From: Xylocopa sonorina
Lineage: Eukaryota; Arthropoda; Insecta; Hymenoptera; Apidae
Assembly: GCF_050948175.1 (NCBI RefSeq)
Contig: NC_135201.1
Location: forward strand, 9,052,001 to 9,116,000
Length of the DNA: 64,000 nt
Direction: 5' to 3'
In this document: one piece after another, positions 12,174-25,484 of the stretch
How positions within the stretch are numbered: the first letter of the stretch is position 1
Layout: each line of letters opens with the position of its first letter
Translations under genes and position numbers: made by a program
Notes under the pieces: model-generated
The model's input: the letters and a program-made list of their open reading frames with translations, nothing else
What the model was told of the DNA's origin: nothing
Databases searched by the model: none

Positions 12174-15100
12174 CTAGAATGCAATACAGGGAGAATAAAA
12201 TAAAAAATATATATATATATCTATATATATCATTTATCAATGTAATATAGAATCTATGAATTCTATTTTTATCAGCAGAACATATATATCATCCTTTACC
12301 AAGTCCTGCCGTTCTGAATGTGACATTTTCTCAACGATAGACCACAACCATCGCTTGAACTTAGCTAATCTATCAGCGGGCTCCCCTGATTCGTCGTTGA
12401 ACGAAGTATAGGATATCAGAACGGAAACATTAATATCACCGACTCCATTTAAGAGCAGTCTCAAGTCTTCGGATGTTAAACCATCGAGTGCCCCTTCCGG
12501 TAGCACGTCGAACACTCCTTCTCTCATGGCATGCAAAGCTTTCTCTTGTACCTTGATCATACGTACTTCGGCATACTTTCGTACATAATCATAAACGTTA
12601 CTTGCAGTCACCTCTATATCACGTCCATTGCGAATAAGTTCAATCGATCCCCCACCTTCCTCAGGACACAAATCAATACTAAAATACACAAGAGTATTAT
12701 GTATAACCATAGATTAAGAACCGCAGGATAGAAGATACTAAAAGCATTTTTCTCGACAACGAATTCAGTCGAAGTATTTAATTGTTGTACTTACCTAAAC
12801 GTAAGGTCCAGAGCAGAAAACAAGCTATTACTATCCTTGGTTTCGGAATCGATAACAAGTTGTCTTAGGCTTTCATAAATTACAGAATCGAAAAATGCAA
12901 GATCATGGAAACGGATTGGTCTTCCCAAAATATATTTCAGCACGTGACGATTCAAAAATATTGGGCACAACTCGTTTTGTAAGAGACATAGTCCTATAAG
13001 TCTAATGGACACAATATTTCATCAATTATTAACTTGAAATTATGTTATTCTAATATGTTACATATTTATATTAAATGTCTACTCATTTCTATGTATACGA
13101 ATATCCGTTACCAACCTGCCGACATTTCTGAACGCGTTTAAACGTTCGTAACTGGCTCTCCCCTGTCGTGGAGTGTAAAAACCTCTTTTTCCCGGAGAAT
13201 AGAAGAGAGGTGCGTTATCTTCGGTGTCATCTAAAATACTATTATCGATTTTTTTCTTATTCGCACCGCAACGTGCAATTAAACTGAATACATCGAGATC
13301 CAACAGCGCTTCCCTTGCCGACTCCTGACTATGACTACGGATTAATTCAAATGCTTCCTCTACTTTCTGCCGCAGAGCGTCTTCTGAAGCTAGTAACATC
13401 AACAACTGTGCAGGGGACAGCTCTAACAGCATACCAGTTATTTTAGCAGCTAATGCGGGTTGCAATGCGTAAACCTGTACAAGGTAACAATAGTCTGTTA
13501 TCATTTTAGGAATTACAAATAAATTTTATGATTCATCGTGTAAACGAAGTATTATCATTATTGTTACTGTTATTATAATTGTTATCATCATCGTTGTCAC
13601 TGTTACTATTATTATCATCATCAATATCATCAATTATTACTGTTATTAATTACTTTTGGATATAGCCTGTCTCCGAGTTGTTGTTGATGCATGGTCAAGT
13701 GATCATTATTTGGGTGACTAACAGGTAACGGATGGGAATTGGATGACGAACTACCGGCCCCAGAGTTATTGCTTCCTTCGACAGAACTGGATGGATGAAA
13801 AACACGAGCTTCAAAAGACAATGCTCTGCGCGTTTCTCTACACTTTCCAGAAGATCTAGGATTCTGGAACAAAACTCTCGTTAGATAAAGAAGAACAAAA
13901 AAATATATTTTCTTTCTTTTTAATTCTTTCTCAAGACAATTATACGTATACTTACTTGTCGCCTTAAATCACGATCACGGTCAATCCTTTTCAATTTTTG
14001 AAGAACGTTATACTGTGCATATTTTGATCCCACTTGTGCTGCTTCCAGATTAGGTAGTTTCTCATTTGCAAGCAATGCCTGTAGAAAACAGAATAAATAA
14101 ATAAATACGGGCGCGCGTACTATTATTTAAACATAGTTATTATGAATCAAAGTAGAATGATGTTTTAGTATTGTGAGATTCGCGCGTGGTATCGTAATAT
14201 TACAAACCTCTGCAATTGCAGTGTAAAAGCTTCTAGTAACGCCAGTACCTTCACCAGGTTCATCCATAAAAGTTACTTTAACCCGATGCACTGCTAATGG
14301 AGGTGCATTAGAGGCACGCCTATTGTATAAATTGTAGTGTGTATTCAATTCCTTCATCGTTTGCACTAACAGCTGCGTTCTGTCTCGTTCAACCTTTGAA
14401 AAGGGGGAAAATAGAAAAATTAATTTAAGTTACATGCAATATACTTCGTTCATTTAAACAATCTAAAATATCACGATTGATTACTTTTAACAAATTAATG
14501 TCTCTCTGTTGCGCATTCTTAAGCTTCTCCATAGCTCTACGGAATTTCGCTTCTTTCACCGAAAAACCTCCTAATTCGGATACAACAGAGCCGGCTTCTA
14601 GCCCAACATCTTCCATGAAAACTCGTGCAAACAGATCAAGCGACAAGCTCCAACGGCCCAACAAAATGTTATGCGATATATTCGTTCCAATAGATAAAAC
14701 TGGATTTGTATCAACTGTTTCATGCACTATTGGCGTTTCGTGGCTCGTACCCGACGTATCCATTTCCTCTGGTGGATTTGGCGGCGCCTCAGTTGATGCA
14801 GACATAATTTCTGATGCGCCAGGTTTATTTAATCCCGATTCCTTTAAAGTTTAAGTCAAACATTATTCTACCTGATACGTATCATCGAAATCTATGCGTT
14901 CTTTTTTTCTACGTTTAAAAATTTTTTTTCTTTCTTATCGTAATTTCAAGAAATATGTTACATATATTTACCGATACAGTTCCAGCTCTAACAATAACGC
15001 TTCTATTTGATTTGCATATATCCTTATTAATTTTGGTACTTCCCATTGCCTGATCATTTTGATTGTTGGTGGAAACAATTATTGGAGCTCGATCAATTTG

Positions 15101-18100
15101 CTCCGCAACAAGCGTATGATTATCGCTTGCATGGTTAAACGACTTTGCCTTCTCCTACAATACAAATAATAAATAAATCCGCATATTTCATCTCCCTTTT
15201 ATACGGAATTATGACGTAGAAAAACTTTTTGGGAAAAATGTAGAAATGCAGCAATGTTCTACTATGAAGAGCAATGGAAAAAAAAAGGAAATAGAATAAA
15301 AATTCTGTCTGAAATAAATGTGCTGTTTCCGGCGATGCAAAAACGCTTTGAGTGGAATAAATTGAATCAGCATTCCTATGTAAAAGAAACACTACCGTAT
15401 GCTTCGCAGACGTTGAATCTCCAACTGTTACAGAACTACGTCTCGGATCTGACGTTGTTAATAGAGGTCTTTGAATAATTTGACTGAACGTCGGTGTGGG
15501 AGTATTCCGATTGTCTGCACCACGCGCAGAAAGACTAAGTCTCGTGGGCAGCCCCTCTAATGGATTCTGATTAGGACCTACACTTGATGTTGGTTGTCTT
15601 GGGATACCGAAAAGATCTTCCCGTCTTGAATGGGGTTGCAATAAATGTGGTTGATCTGCTAACGGCAATGCTTCGCTCATGACAGTATCGAATGGATCAA
15701 TAGGAGGGCAACCAAGGCACAGAGTAGAGTCTGATCTTTGCAAGAATGGATGCTTTCTTCCTTTTGGTATGTTGTTACTGTTATTCCCCGATCCAGAAAT
15801 GGGAACCTGAAGTAAATCAGGATAATCGACAGAGTCCGTCTCCAGAGCGGTGGGAACCGGAGAGCTATATTCTTCCCCTTCGTCGTTATCATTTTCATCC
15901 TATGTTGCAAAATATCGCTTATGGAATCTGTTGTAAATATACACTGATAAAGAGCAATTCAATTTCATACAAACCTGGTCATTCCAGCTCGAATAGTTGG
16001 CTGATTCTTTTTGTGCATCACCTCGTGACGTCATAGGTTCCGATAACGAACGCATATAATATACTAGTGCATCGAAAACGTATGCCACGTGCCTTAAAGC
16101 AGAAACATCTAACACCGGCAAGCTGTCCCTGTGCTCGGCATTATGAGCACGCATTAAGGATAGGCAATAGGATAAAAATTCACGTCTCGCCAAGTGTACA
16201 TCGCCGCCTAAAGGTAACGCTAATTAACACTAAGCTGCATAGCTTAATTCGATAATACTATGTGTAACTGAATAATAAATTCGATGGCACACATTCAATA
16301 ACGATGGGATAGTGATAATAAAGATGGGATACGAAATGATTTATCGATAAATACCTTCCCGTTCTCTATTATTTCTCGAAGATTCGCCAACGCCTGCAAA
16401 ACCAACGGTGAGTCTTGTAGAAGCTTGTGGTGTGGAGATATTGGAGCTCGTAGCGATACCACTGCGTTGATTCCGACCTGTATTAGATTGTAACGTCAAC
16501 GATAGAGCTGCTGTGTTCAACAATCCAGAGAAATTGCCTCCAGACAACGATGAAGCATTGTTTAACGGATGTTCTGGATGAGTAGGATCTGCGCTACGCG
16601 TTAAAGATACACCAAACCTTAACTGTGCCTCTGTGGCATCCATTACCGTAAGCAACCAATCCCATGTGGGTTTCAAATGTCCTTCAAGATACATCTGAAA
16701 TATTAATTCAAAAATCAATCATTTCAAACTATTATATATATATATTCAATTTCAAGTAATACGTTGTATATAAAATATCGTACCTGCAGATTGAGCGTGT
16801 CTTGATAAGTGATCTCCATCAATCGCGGTAAGGAAGGAGCTAATGTTTTATAATCTTGTGTCATAACTAAAAGATCGGCTATCTGTCGAATAACAATACC
16901 GAATGCGCGTGCCAAACAACTGGTAGTAGTACCCATAATTATAGGTTCTTGTGCAGCTGCAACAGCGGACGTTGCAGTGGTGCGTCTTAAAGATGCAGAG
17001 TCAATAAAAACCAGATTACTGCCACCTGTTACCCGTAACCCAGTTGTACGCATACTTGACTCGCGATTACGTATTGCCCATTGCATAGAAACGGGCGCGA
17101 GATTATTACGGAGTAAATGGCCAGATGAACCACTGTAATAGGGTACAGTAGTAATATAAAGGATTTTTTCATAAAATATCTACTCGCTCTTTTAATGTAC
17201 CTGTACCACACATACTTAATATGCCACGTACACAATTATAAGAGCATCCAAGTAGCTAAGAAAGAGGAAAGATTGTATTACCTTCGGCGTTCCAATTGTT
17301 CATCGCCAATCTGAAAATCTTCGTTATCTTGCTCATCGGTTTCTCCCGCCTCACTTTCGTCATCCTCCTGCTGACTTGATTCTCCAGATTCATCCTCCGG
17401 GAACAACAAAATGGATCCCATACCACCGTCAGATCCTGCTGTAGCACCAGTTTGTACGCTGCGTTGCGCAGACGCTGCATCTTGATTACTATGATTATCA
17501 TCCGAGTCCGACTCCGTTTCCGCTTCCGCCAACAGATCAAGCTCTGTATCGGATTCTCCATCCCCTGCATGTTCCTCGCCTACGCCACCGCCATTGCTAT
17601 CAATCTCGCCTAATGGTTGACCTGTGACCCCGGTTCCAGAAACACCCGATTCTTCATGTTCGCTTATGTCGCCATCTACGTCCATAGGAACTTCTGCTCG
17701 AACATATTATTTATTTTTAGTTGCGGTACATTATCTAACTTAGTAATTAAAGTTTTAGTTCGTTTTTTATTACTAGACGTACCTTCACCACCTTCTGTTT
17801 CATCCATTGCAGAGACATCTCTGGCAATAGTTATATTATTATTCCCTTGTTGCGTTTGCAGAGTAGCATCCAGAGTTTGAGAGCTCACACCGCTATGAGG
17901 TATTAATGGTTCTATAGAGAACAACTCCTCTGAACCATTAATTACTTCCATCGCTGAACTCAATGTAAATGGTGCTGTTGGTCGAGCAACGCCTAATCTC
18001 ACAGGTGCTATCAACGAATCGGCAGTTTCACATAATTCTTCGACAGCTAGTTTAATCAAAGCTTGGAAAACTTTACGACATTTCATCAAAGGTTGCAGCG

Positions 18101-21100
18101 CTTGGCAAGTGCTAAAAACATGTTTTACATAAGATGTACAGGAAGAATATATAAATTGTGCTTTTAGTGGCAATTTATTTTCTTACCTTCTGCGTTTTGT
18201 TGTATTCGGTGCCATTTCTATAGTGAAGATCACAAATATTCGTGCTACAGATCGAACAAATCGACGTGCAACATTGTTTGCTTCTTCCTGCCGCCCAGGT
18301 ATGGTCTCATTTTGTAATTCTCGTATTAAAGTTGTAAGAAGAGTATCTAGCATCTACCAAGAAATTTGATTACTTTAAAAATTTTCCTTTAATATACTGA
18401 AACTGTGAATCGAATGAAGTATCTATATCGATTTACCTCTGCGCTGCATTTAACTAACAATGAATGAGTAAATTTATCAAGTAAAGCAGTGCCACTTTGC
18501 CGACACAATTGCCCTTGATCTCCGAACAGTTGATCGTTTCCATTCACGGAAACTCCCGACATGATCATGCACTGAACTGCTGGCCAGTCGTTCAGTAATC
18601 TTTCTAGAGCTTTTCGACTAAAACGAGGAGGTTCTAAATCGTGATCTGGCATATCTGGTACATCAGCATCCAAACCTATTTGTGTCACACAAGTACAGTC
18701 ATTTAAATATAAGTAGTTCCTTTTCCTAACACAACTACTTTTCCTTCCTCCATTTGAATAAGATAAAAATTACCATCAGATGAAGGTCCTTTACGACTTG
18801 CCGATGTTGAGCGTTGTCGTAATGCCGAACGGCATTGTCGTTGTTCTATCAATTGCCTGCCTACCGTCTGAACTAAAAACAGCAATATGCTCTCCCCTCT
18901 GTAAAATTAAGAAGATAATCAATTTTTATGTCTTTCTACCTCTCTATCTTCTTTTCCAGCAGTCTTTGTCAATTTACCGTGAGTTTATCTTTGTAACCAG
19001 ATCTGTATTCACTACGAGACGACAAAGAAGTTCGTAACGAGCACCTTGATGGCCCGCAATAAGCGCACGACACTTGCACTTTTCCCAGCAATCGCAATAA
19101 GCCGTTGGAGAAGTTATTTTTATTCTGCAATCGTGCCCTCTGTGGCATACTCGCGCGCATTCTGTACAACAGCACAACGATCCAGTTAAACCGCAAGTTT
19201 TACATTCAAATATGTCTTGGTTGATGTGCCGCGTTCCGGTCCAAGTGAAGCTGCAAGTGTCGTTACAGCATGTAACGAATAACGGTGATAAATCTGGATT
19301 AGCATCTGCAGGAAGTATCATAGCTGAACATTCCTTCTGGTCTCTTCCAACCCTTTGAATGGTATCTAATAGAATAAGAGCCGCATGATATGCTCGTACC
19401 GAAACAGCAAGCATCAATGGAGTTTGACCTTGAATGTCTCTGTCAATGCAAAATAAAACATTTTTATCTAATTGCATTAAGTAAACAAATTTGCCTAATC
19501 ATATTTTATCTGACGATAGTTAAAACATATATTTATGACTGAAATAATTACTTTGCTGTAAGTAACTCCTTCAGGTGAGGTGCTAACACGCTGCTTTCAC
19601 ACATATATTTTAATATAAGCAGCGCATTATTTCTTCTTTCAACAGAATCTATGATGTAAGTATTATTTGATGTTATCCCAACACCTGAGAACAATAAAAT
19701 ATTTAGCAATATGTAGTAAAAGGTAAAAAAGTGTGGAACGAACAGTTTGATCTTAAAAGACAGACGACCATATCTCTATTAGTGAAAGAATATGGATTTT
19801 TTACCTGATTTGTTCATCATGGATATACTAGCAGTACCAATACTAAGTAAACTATCTTCTTCTCCTGATGTATTATCAAATGCTTCAGGTGGCCAACTTA
19901 GGGTTGGAATTGGTTCTTCGATAGGTGCAGACGGACCATCAACAGTATTTGAAACTAATTTACGTTCAATGTCTTTGGAACAAAAAGTAAAAAATAAGAA
20001 TTAAAAAAGTAAATGATATGTAATACACTTTTCATAATAAGATAATACATTTAATAATTACCTTGATCATTTTCTTTATTCGAAGGTGGCGAGCATATAC
20101 TAATGCAAGCATGCAAAATATTTCGGTTACCATCACAACGTTCCGTTAATATCGATTGAATTTGTGCTGCATTATTTTCTGAAAGGTAAAATATAATCAT
20201 AGTTTTTCTTCTTGGTATAATATGTAATATTAAAATGACTATATACTTACTGTGGTCTTGTTCGAAATTGCAGAACACTTGCTTAACACTTTCATAATCG
20301 CATCTTAATATACGCGGCATTAACAGAAGGTTGTCAAATGCTAGTGCGATAACGGCAACCTGATTTTTCATATTGGTTGAATTTGAGCAATTTGGTATGG
20401 GAATAGTTGAAGCACCAATACACATTACCGGAACTAAATCTAACCAATTTGGATCACGAATAGCATCGGCGCAATCTTTTGCCAATGGATAAATTGTATT
20501 ATTTCCATCTCTAAGTATCATGGAGCACTCAATGTTCTATGACGTAAAATTATATACGAATTATGTCTAGTACATCATATTAACTACATCATTAATATCC
20601 TATTAATAATGACTGATTGAAACATACTTCTCCCGCGCTTGTTAGATTGATATTCTGAGGTTGTAAACCCAAAAACGTTGATACATCAGATGGAATATAA
20701 CAATCTTGTACATATCTTCCGGTACTTAAATTATACACCACATAACTTAACTTATTTCCACTTTTTACTATTGCGTGGATCCCTAAAATTAATCATTGAA
20801 TAAATCAACTATGTTTGAAAATTTCTATAACAATGTTTGAACATCTTTTGGAAATAGTACCTTGCCCGTCAGTAGCAATACTTAAAATGCTATCATTTGA
20901 TCCTTCAACGATATTCACTCTTCTGGGTGTTCGTTGGAAACAATCTGGAGCTCTTGGATTCATAGATGATTTTATTACCTAATCATAAAATTACAACAAA
21001 CATTTTATATCTTATTCCCAATGTGATATACTTTGATAGAAATAAATTACAATGTTTAATTTACCTGTATCTCGTCCTTTCTTAGCAATCTACAGTCAGC

Positions 21101-24100
21101 TAATAATTTTATCAGCTCTTCTGTTGTTAAGTCCTTGAAATCTGATGTACTAAAGTCCTTTTCCTTAATCTCTTTCTCTTTTGAATCTTTCGAAAAGAAT
21201 TTTACAGCAACGTAACAACCATCAACTTTTATAACTTTACCTGAAATACAGAAAAGATAATAAATCATAGTATCAATAAGCATCAATAATTTAGAACGAA
21301 CAAAACGTACCTATGGGAACTGTTTTAACATCTTCTACAAAAACAACATCCTTTAACTGCCATTCTTCTTCATCTTTTCGTTCTGATTCTTCATTTCGGG
21401 GCGCAACACGCTTTTTTCTGTCTATAAAATTAATAAGTACAGGAATAAATCGGTATATGTAAATTATGTTGTTTTAAAGATAAGTCAGTTCAATAGGAGT
21501 GAACTTACTATGACTTGTCGTAATGCTACCGGTATCGCTACACGTGCTCGAAGCTGGTGACGGTGGTGGAGGCATGTCAAGCCGATCAGCAGTTTCTTTA
21601 TGATTTGTCTTATTAATTGTACCCGTCCCATTATTTCCATTCGTTTCCCGCTTCTCTATGTTAGCATTGGGCAAGTGAGTTCCAGCTGGTAATATTTTAA
21701 ATCTATAAGTGGCATCCAAATTCCATGCTGCTCCTAATAATTGACCTACTTTTGGAACTCCATTGGCAATTGTGAATCCTAAAATATGAAATATAAATTA
21801 GAGATATTAGATATATAGTGCCCATTAGATAGATAGTATTCATAAGCAAATTATATGTGTAATTTGTTATTTAGTGCATAATTACCTATTGCTCCAGGAT
21901 GATATATAGGACTATTTTTCATACAAACATGGGCACCATAACTAATATCATTTGATGATACTGTGGATGATCTGTGTTTGCGCGACTTAGCCTTGTACTT
22001 TTCCCATAATTTCTTACGTTGTGCAAAAGGTAACACACCCCTGTAATGCAATCATTGAGACTTTTCCTGTTTATTACATATGAAATTATATGAAAAAAAT
22101 ATAAGACTATAATAATTCAACGCACCACCAGTATAATGCACCACTTTCAAGTTTAGCGACGGTATATAAAGCACAGGTATGAAGAGACACTATTTTATCC
22201 AATGTAAATTCAGTAAATGTTTGAGCTGGATGTTCAAGACGAGAAGCGACATGTCCTACGAGTTCATCAAGCCAAGTAGCTACTTTACCAGATTCTGTAC
22301 TAATAGAACATCGAATTGCTGTTGCAGATATATTAACTATCTTTTCTGTTATTACTGCCAACCATGGAGCTTTTGGATGATGTATATTTGGATTCTAAAA
22401 TATTATTTTTCTTGCTCTAATATTCAGATAATTTGCACAAGATAGCAGAATAAAATTTATTTAAATAATAATTACCTCTGGATGTTTATAAGGTTCAGGT
22501 TCAGCCCATTTCCACTGGTATAGCTGACCACCAGCAGAAACAGCGATTAACTCGCTATAAAGTGAAGCAATCTGCACAAAACGGGGTGCGAGATCGCTAC
22601 TGCGTTCATGCCACCATTCCAATTCTTCAGATATCCACAATGGACTTTGAGAAGCTAGCTCTTTCTTTTTATTATCTAAGCGTACAATTAAAATATTAGC
22701 GACTACACTTGAAAATGTTAGCAAAGAATTTTCACTGAAACTCTATCATACCAGAATCTTTATCCCAAGAGTCTTTAAGTGCTGATTCTAGCCAACGCCT
22801 TGGCCCACAATACTGACGATCCCTCCATCTACTAAAACTGTCTCGTTCTCTATCCCGTTCAGATGTACGTTCACCTTCTCTATCATTACCTATTCTCCGA
22901 GAAGAACTACCGCGACTAGTTAAAAGTATGAAACAATATATAAAAATATCCACCTTGTTTCATATGTAAACAACTTGTTAAGTAATTGAAAAATAATTAC
23001 TTCCTAATTCCTGTGTACCCAAACATGTCTTCGGGAAACATAGAATCTGCATCAATTATAACAGAATGTTCATTGCTAAATCCACCATCTAGTAATGAAA
23101 TGAGATCTTCCGGAACATAGGTATCTGCTGCATCCTCGGCATCATCGCCTTCTTCATCGTCACGTGACAGTAAATTATTTACTGCTAAATTTACATCTAA
23201 ATTTGTACGCTATAAAATATATTTCGCAGATATTAAATTAATTTAGTACTGATTATAATACCATATATATCGAAATATATCTTTGTTCGCATATTTGAAC
23301 AGGACCAACCTGCAGTTCTCTAATAATAAGATTGCGACTTTTTCCTTGCAATACCACTTGAGCTTGTGTAATAAGATCTTCTGGTACAAATGGAGCAGGT
23401 ACAGACGCAATAGGGCGCGAACTGCTACCACTTCCTCCACCCATAATTACACCCGGAGGGCCTATCCTACCTCCACTGCCACTACCTCCACTGCTTCCGC
23501 CCCCACGAATTGCTGAACTGCCACGCATGATTCTTGCACGTGATCTGGACATTCCCGCTCTGCTTCCGCTTCCACTACTACTACCACTATTTGGTGCTGA
23601 ATTGCTATTGTCGACATGATTTTTATTTGTGCTACAATAATAAAACAACAGTAAGAGATATGTATACATAGAAGGTGTACCAGACTAAAGTGTTCTAGAC
23701 TGTTTTCTTAAAAATAACTATAAATATCAACTTGTATTTTTTTCAATATTAAATGGTTGTACATAGAAATAACTATTTATATTACAAAAGAGTTTAGATT
23801 GAAGTCTTCGTGGGGAACTTCATTCCTTGAAAATGAAATAGCATATTAAACTTTTGTCATTTGCATAGCTGTTATCAAGCCAAACATTTAAACAAAACAT
23901 TTTTTATCCTACAAATAAAAAAAACAATTGATATAACATTCTATTTTGAAAAATGCGAGGAAGACCCCTTTTCACATACCTACCCTAAAAATAATTCAAG
24001 TCAATATCTATAGTAGTTTCAGAAAAAGCAGTTTATAACACTACGTAGTACATGTATATATACAGTTTATTATATCAGTACTATATATTATTGCTTACTT

Positions 24101-25484
24101 TCTATTTGGTTCATTTTTACTTAAATCCAATCTCTCTGATAACACTGTAAATGCAACTCTGCAAATTTTATGGTCTTCTGTAAGAAGAGCAATATGCGTT
24201 GGACCAACCACAATCTGTTTTACTGCAACTTTTAATCCGCTAAATGCTGGTAATGTTACAAATCCATATCTGTTTATCTTCTCTGCCACCTCCTTCAATC
24301 TGGACAAATTTTAAAACACGTCAATATTAAAAAAGCTGCATCGTCTCATTAATTAAATAATTAATGTGTACACAATAAGAATTTGAACTACACACTCTTA
24401 ACTAAAATGAAATTATATCTCATAATTAACATAGGAAATCTTTTATTCTGCATTACATATAATATGGATACACAATATTCTATTTGATATATACTTCAGA
24501 TTACATTGCAAAGCATACAAATAATTTTCTCTGATAATTATAAATTAGTACTATTATCTATTGTTCAAAAATTATATCATAATGATATTATGTGTTAATG
24601 ATACACATAATATAACATTCTTTATTCTGCAATATACTTACATGATAATGTTAGAATAATAACATTATATATATACATATATAACATTGATATTGTTTAC
24701 ATTATATTTTCAATTAAATTAATACAATAATCAAAAGAGACTAAAAGATTAATAATATTACTGAAAAATATTATGACTAACATTGTCTCTATAAATAGTG
24801 GTCAATAGTTAATATTAAATTACATTATATGAAAAGTCAATGAAATGGCATATATATATATATACACATATGTATATATATGTATATAATAACGCGACTT
24901 CATGTGGAAATGAAATAACATATTTAGGATAGAAGTGGGAAGATATATCGTTCCAAAAGGTAATTACATTTATGAAAAATAATTTTTACTCCTGTAACCT
25001 ACAAATGCATTGAATAATAAGAATGAAAGTAAAAACATTTTTTCGCATCTGCACGCTATCGATGTGCATATAATTCTTCCTTTCGAACGGTGTATGCCCA
25101 ATTAGTACACGAGACGTTCTATTTTTTCTTAAGCGATACGTACATATGTCTCATTTAATAGAAACGTAACGACGTGACAACAAACTTTTTAACTTTCAAA
25201 CGATACCTCCTAAAACCCATTAAATTATTCGGCAACGAACGAAAATCGTAATTCCGTGGTCCAGAATCGACGAAAAAGGGCAGGTACCTATGCTAATTAA
25301 TATAACCAAGTATATATTCAGAGGTGAACAGCGAACGGATCGTTTCAATACGGATAGAAGACAGACATACCAGAGAGATACATTAAATGGGAAGTCCGAT
25401 AACGAATATATTCTCTTACCTATCGTTTAGCTGATCGTCTGTTCCCGGTAACGGATGCACAACAAAGTGTATCGACGTCGTCAT
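11964..25484 (-). CDS. hyd: E3 ubiquitin-protein ligase hyd (hyperplastic discs, UBR5)
   Basis: Roughly thirty exons follow the UBR5 family collinearly from end to end. The start MTTSIHFVVHPLPGTD at 25484 splices at 25420 to LKEVAEKINRYGFVTLPAFS (24299-24099). The UBA region (ELQ joined to RTNLDVNLAVNNLL) spans 23310/23209. RCC1-like beta-propeller segments follow (ELYQWKW-type exon 22675-22476). The UBR box (FECKTCGLTGSLCCCTECAR, YCDCWEKCKC) is at about 19060-19270. Acidic patches (TELDLLAEAETESDSDDNHS) lie at 17281-17690, the MLLE/PABC domain (ITGMLLELSPAQLLMLLASE) at 13116-13474, and the HECT domain in the last exons, ending KTKNFGFV. The catalytic cysteine (TANTCISRLYVP) is at 12060-12062. 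HECT, UBR box zinc ligands and MLLE are all intact. The protein builds ubiquitin chains on N-degron and other substrates and restrains imaginal-disc growth in Drosophila. Exon 5-6 joins by a 76-nt intron (22676-22751). Confidence 0.96.
13116..13474 (-). other. hyd: hyd exon encoding the MLLE (PABC) domain
   Basis: This exon reads VYALQPALAAKITGMLLELS and onward, the MLLE fold that binds PAM2 peptides in poly(A)-binding protein and UBR5. It then continues into DDTEDNAPLFYSPGKRGFYT, the conserved linker to the HECT domain. The exon joins the next with an AG/A split codon to give FRNVGRLIGLCLLQNELCPI. Confidence 0.9.
13545..13646. repeat. Imperfect ATT/ATC/GTT trinucleotide repeat in a hyd intron
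   Basis: About 100 bp of imperfect triplets (ATT, ATC, GTT, ACT) fill the intron between the MLLE exon and the upstream exon ending LGDRLYPK. The tract runs almost to the 5' splice site of that intron on the minus strand. Confidence 0.8.
19060..19270 (-). other. hyd: UBR-box coding segment of hyd
   Basis: The exon of about 18980-19440 carries the UBR zinc-binding box: CNDTCSFTWTG, HINQDIFECKTCGL, CTECARVCHRGHDC and YCDCWEKCKC. All cysteine and histidine ligands expected for UBR5 are present. This domain recognises type 1 N-degrons in the family. Confidence 0.93.
24851..24889. repeat. AT/TATG microsatellite
   Basis: A short run of alternating A and T with interspersed CA and TG in the large first intron of hyd (24300-25419). 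Confidence 0.8.

Noticed and set aside
22682..22751. Apparent frame break between two hyd exons
   Set aside because: The frames join correctly once a 76-nt GT-AG intron (22676-22751) is removed, giving DSDNKKKELASQ; no frameshift is needed.
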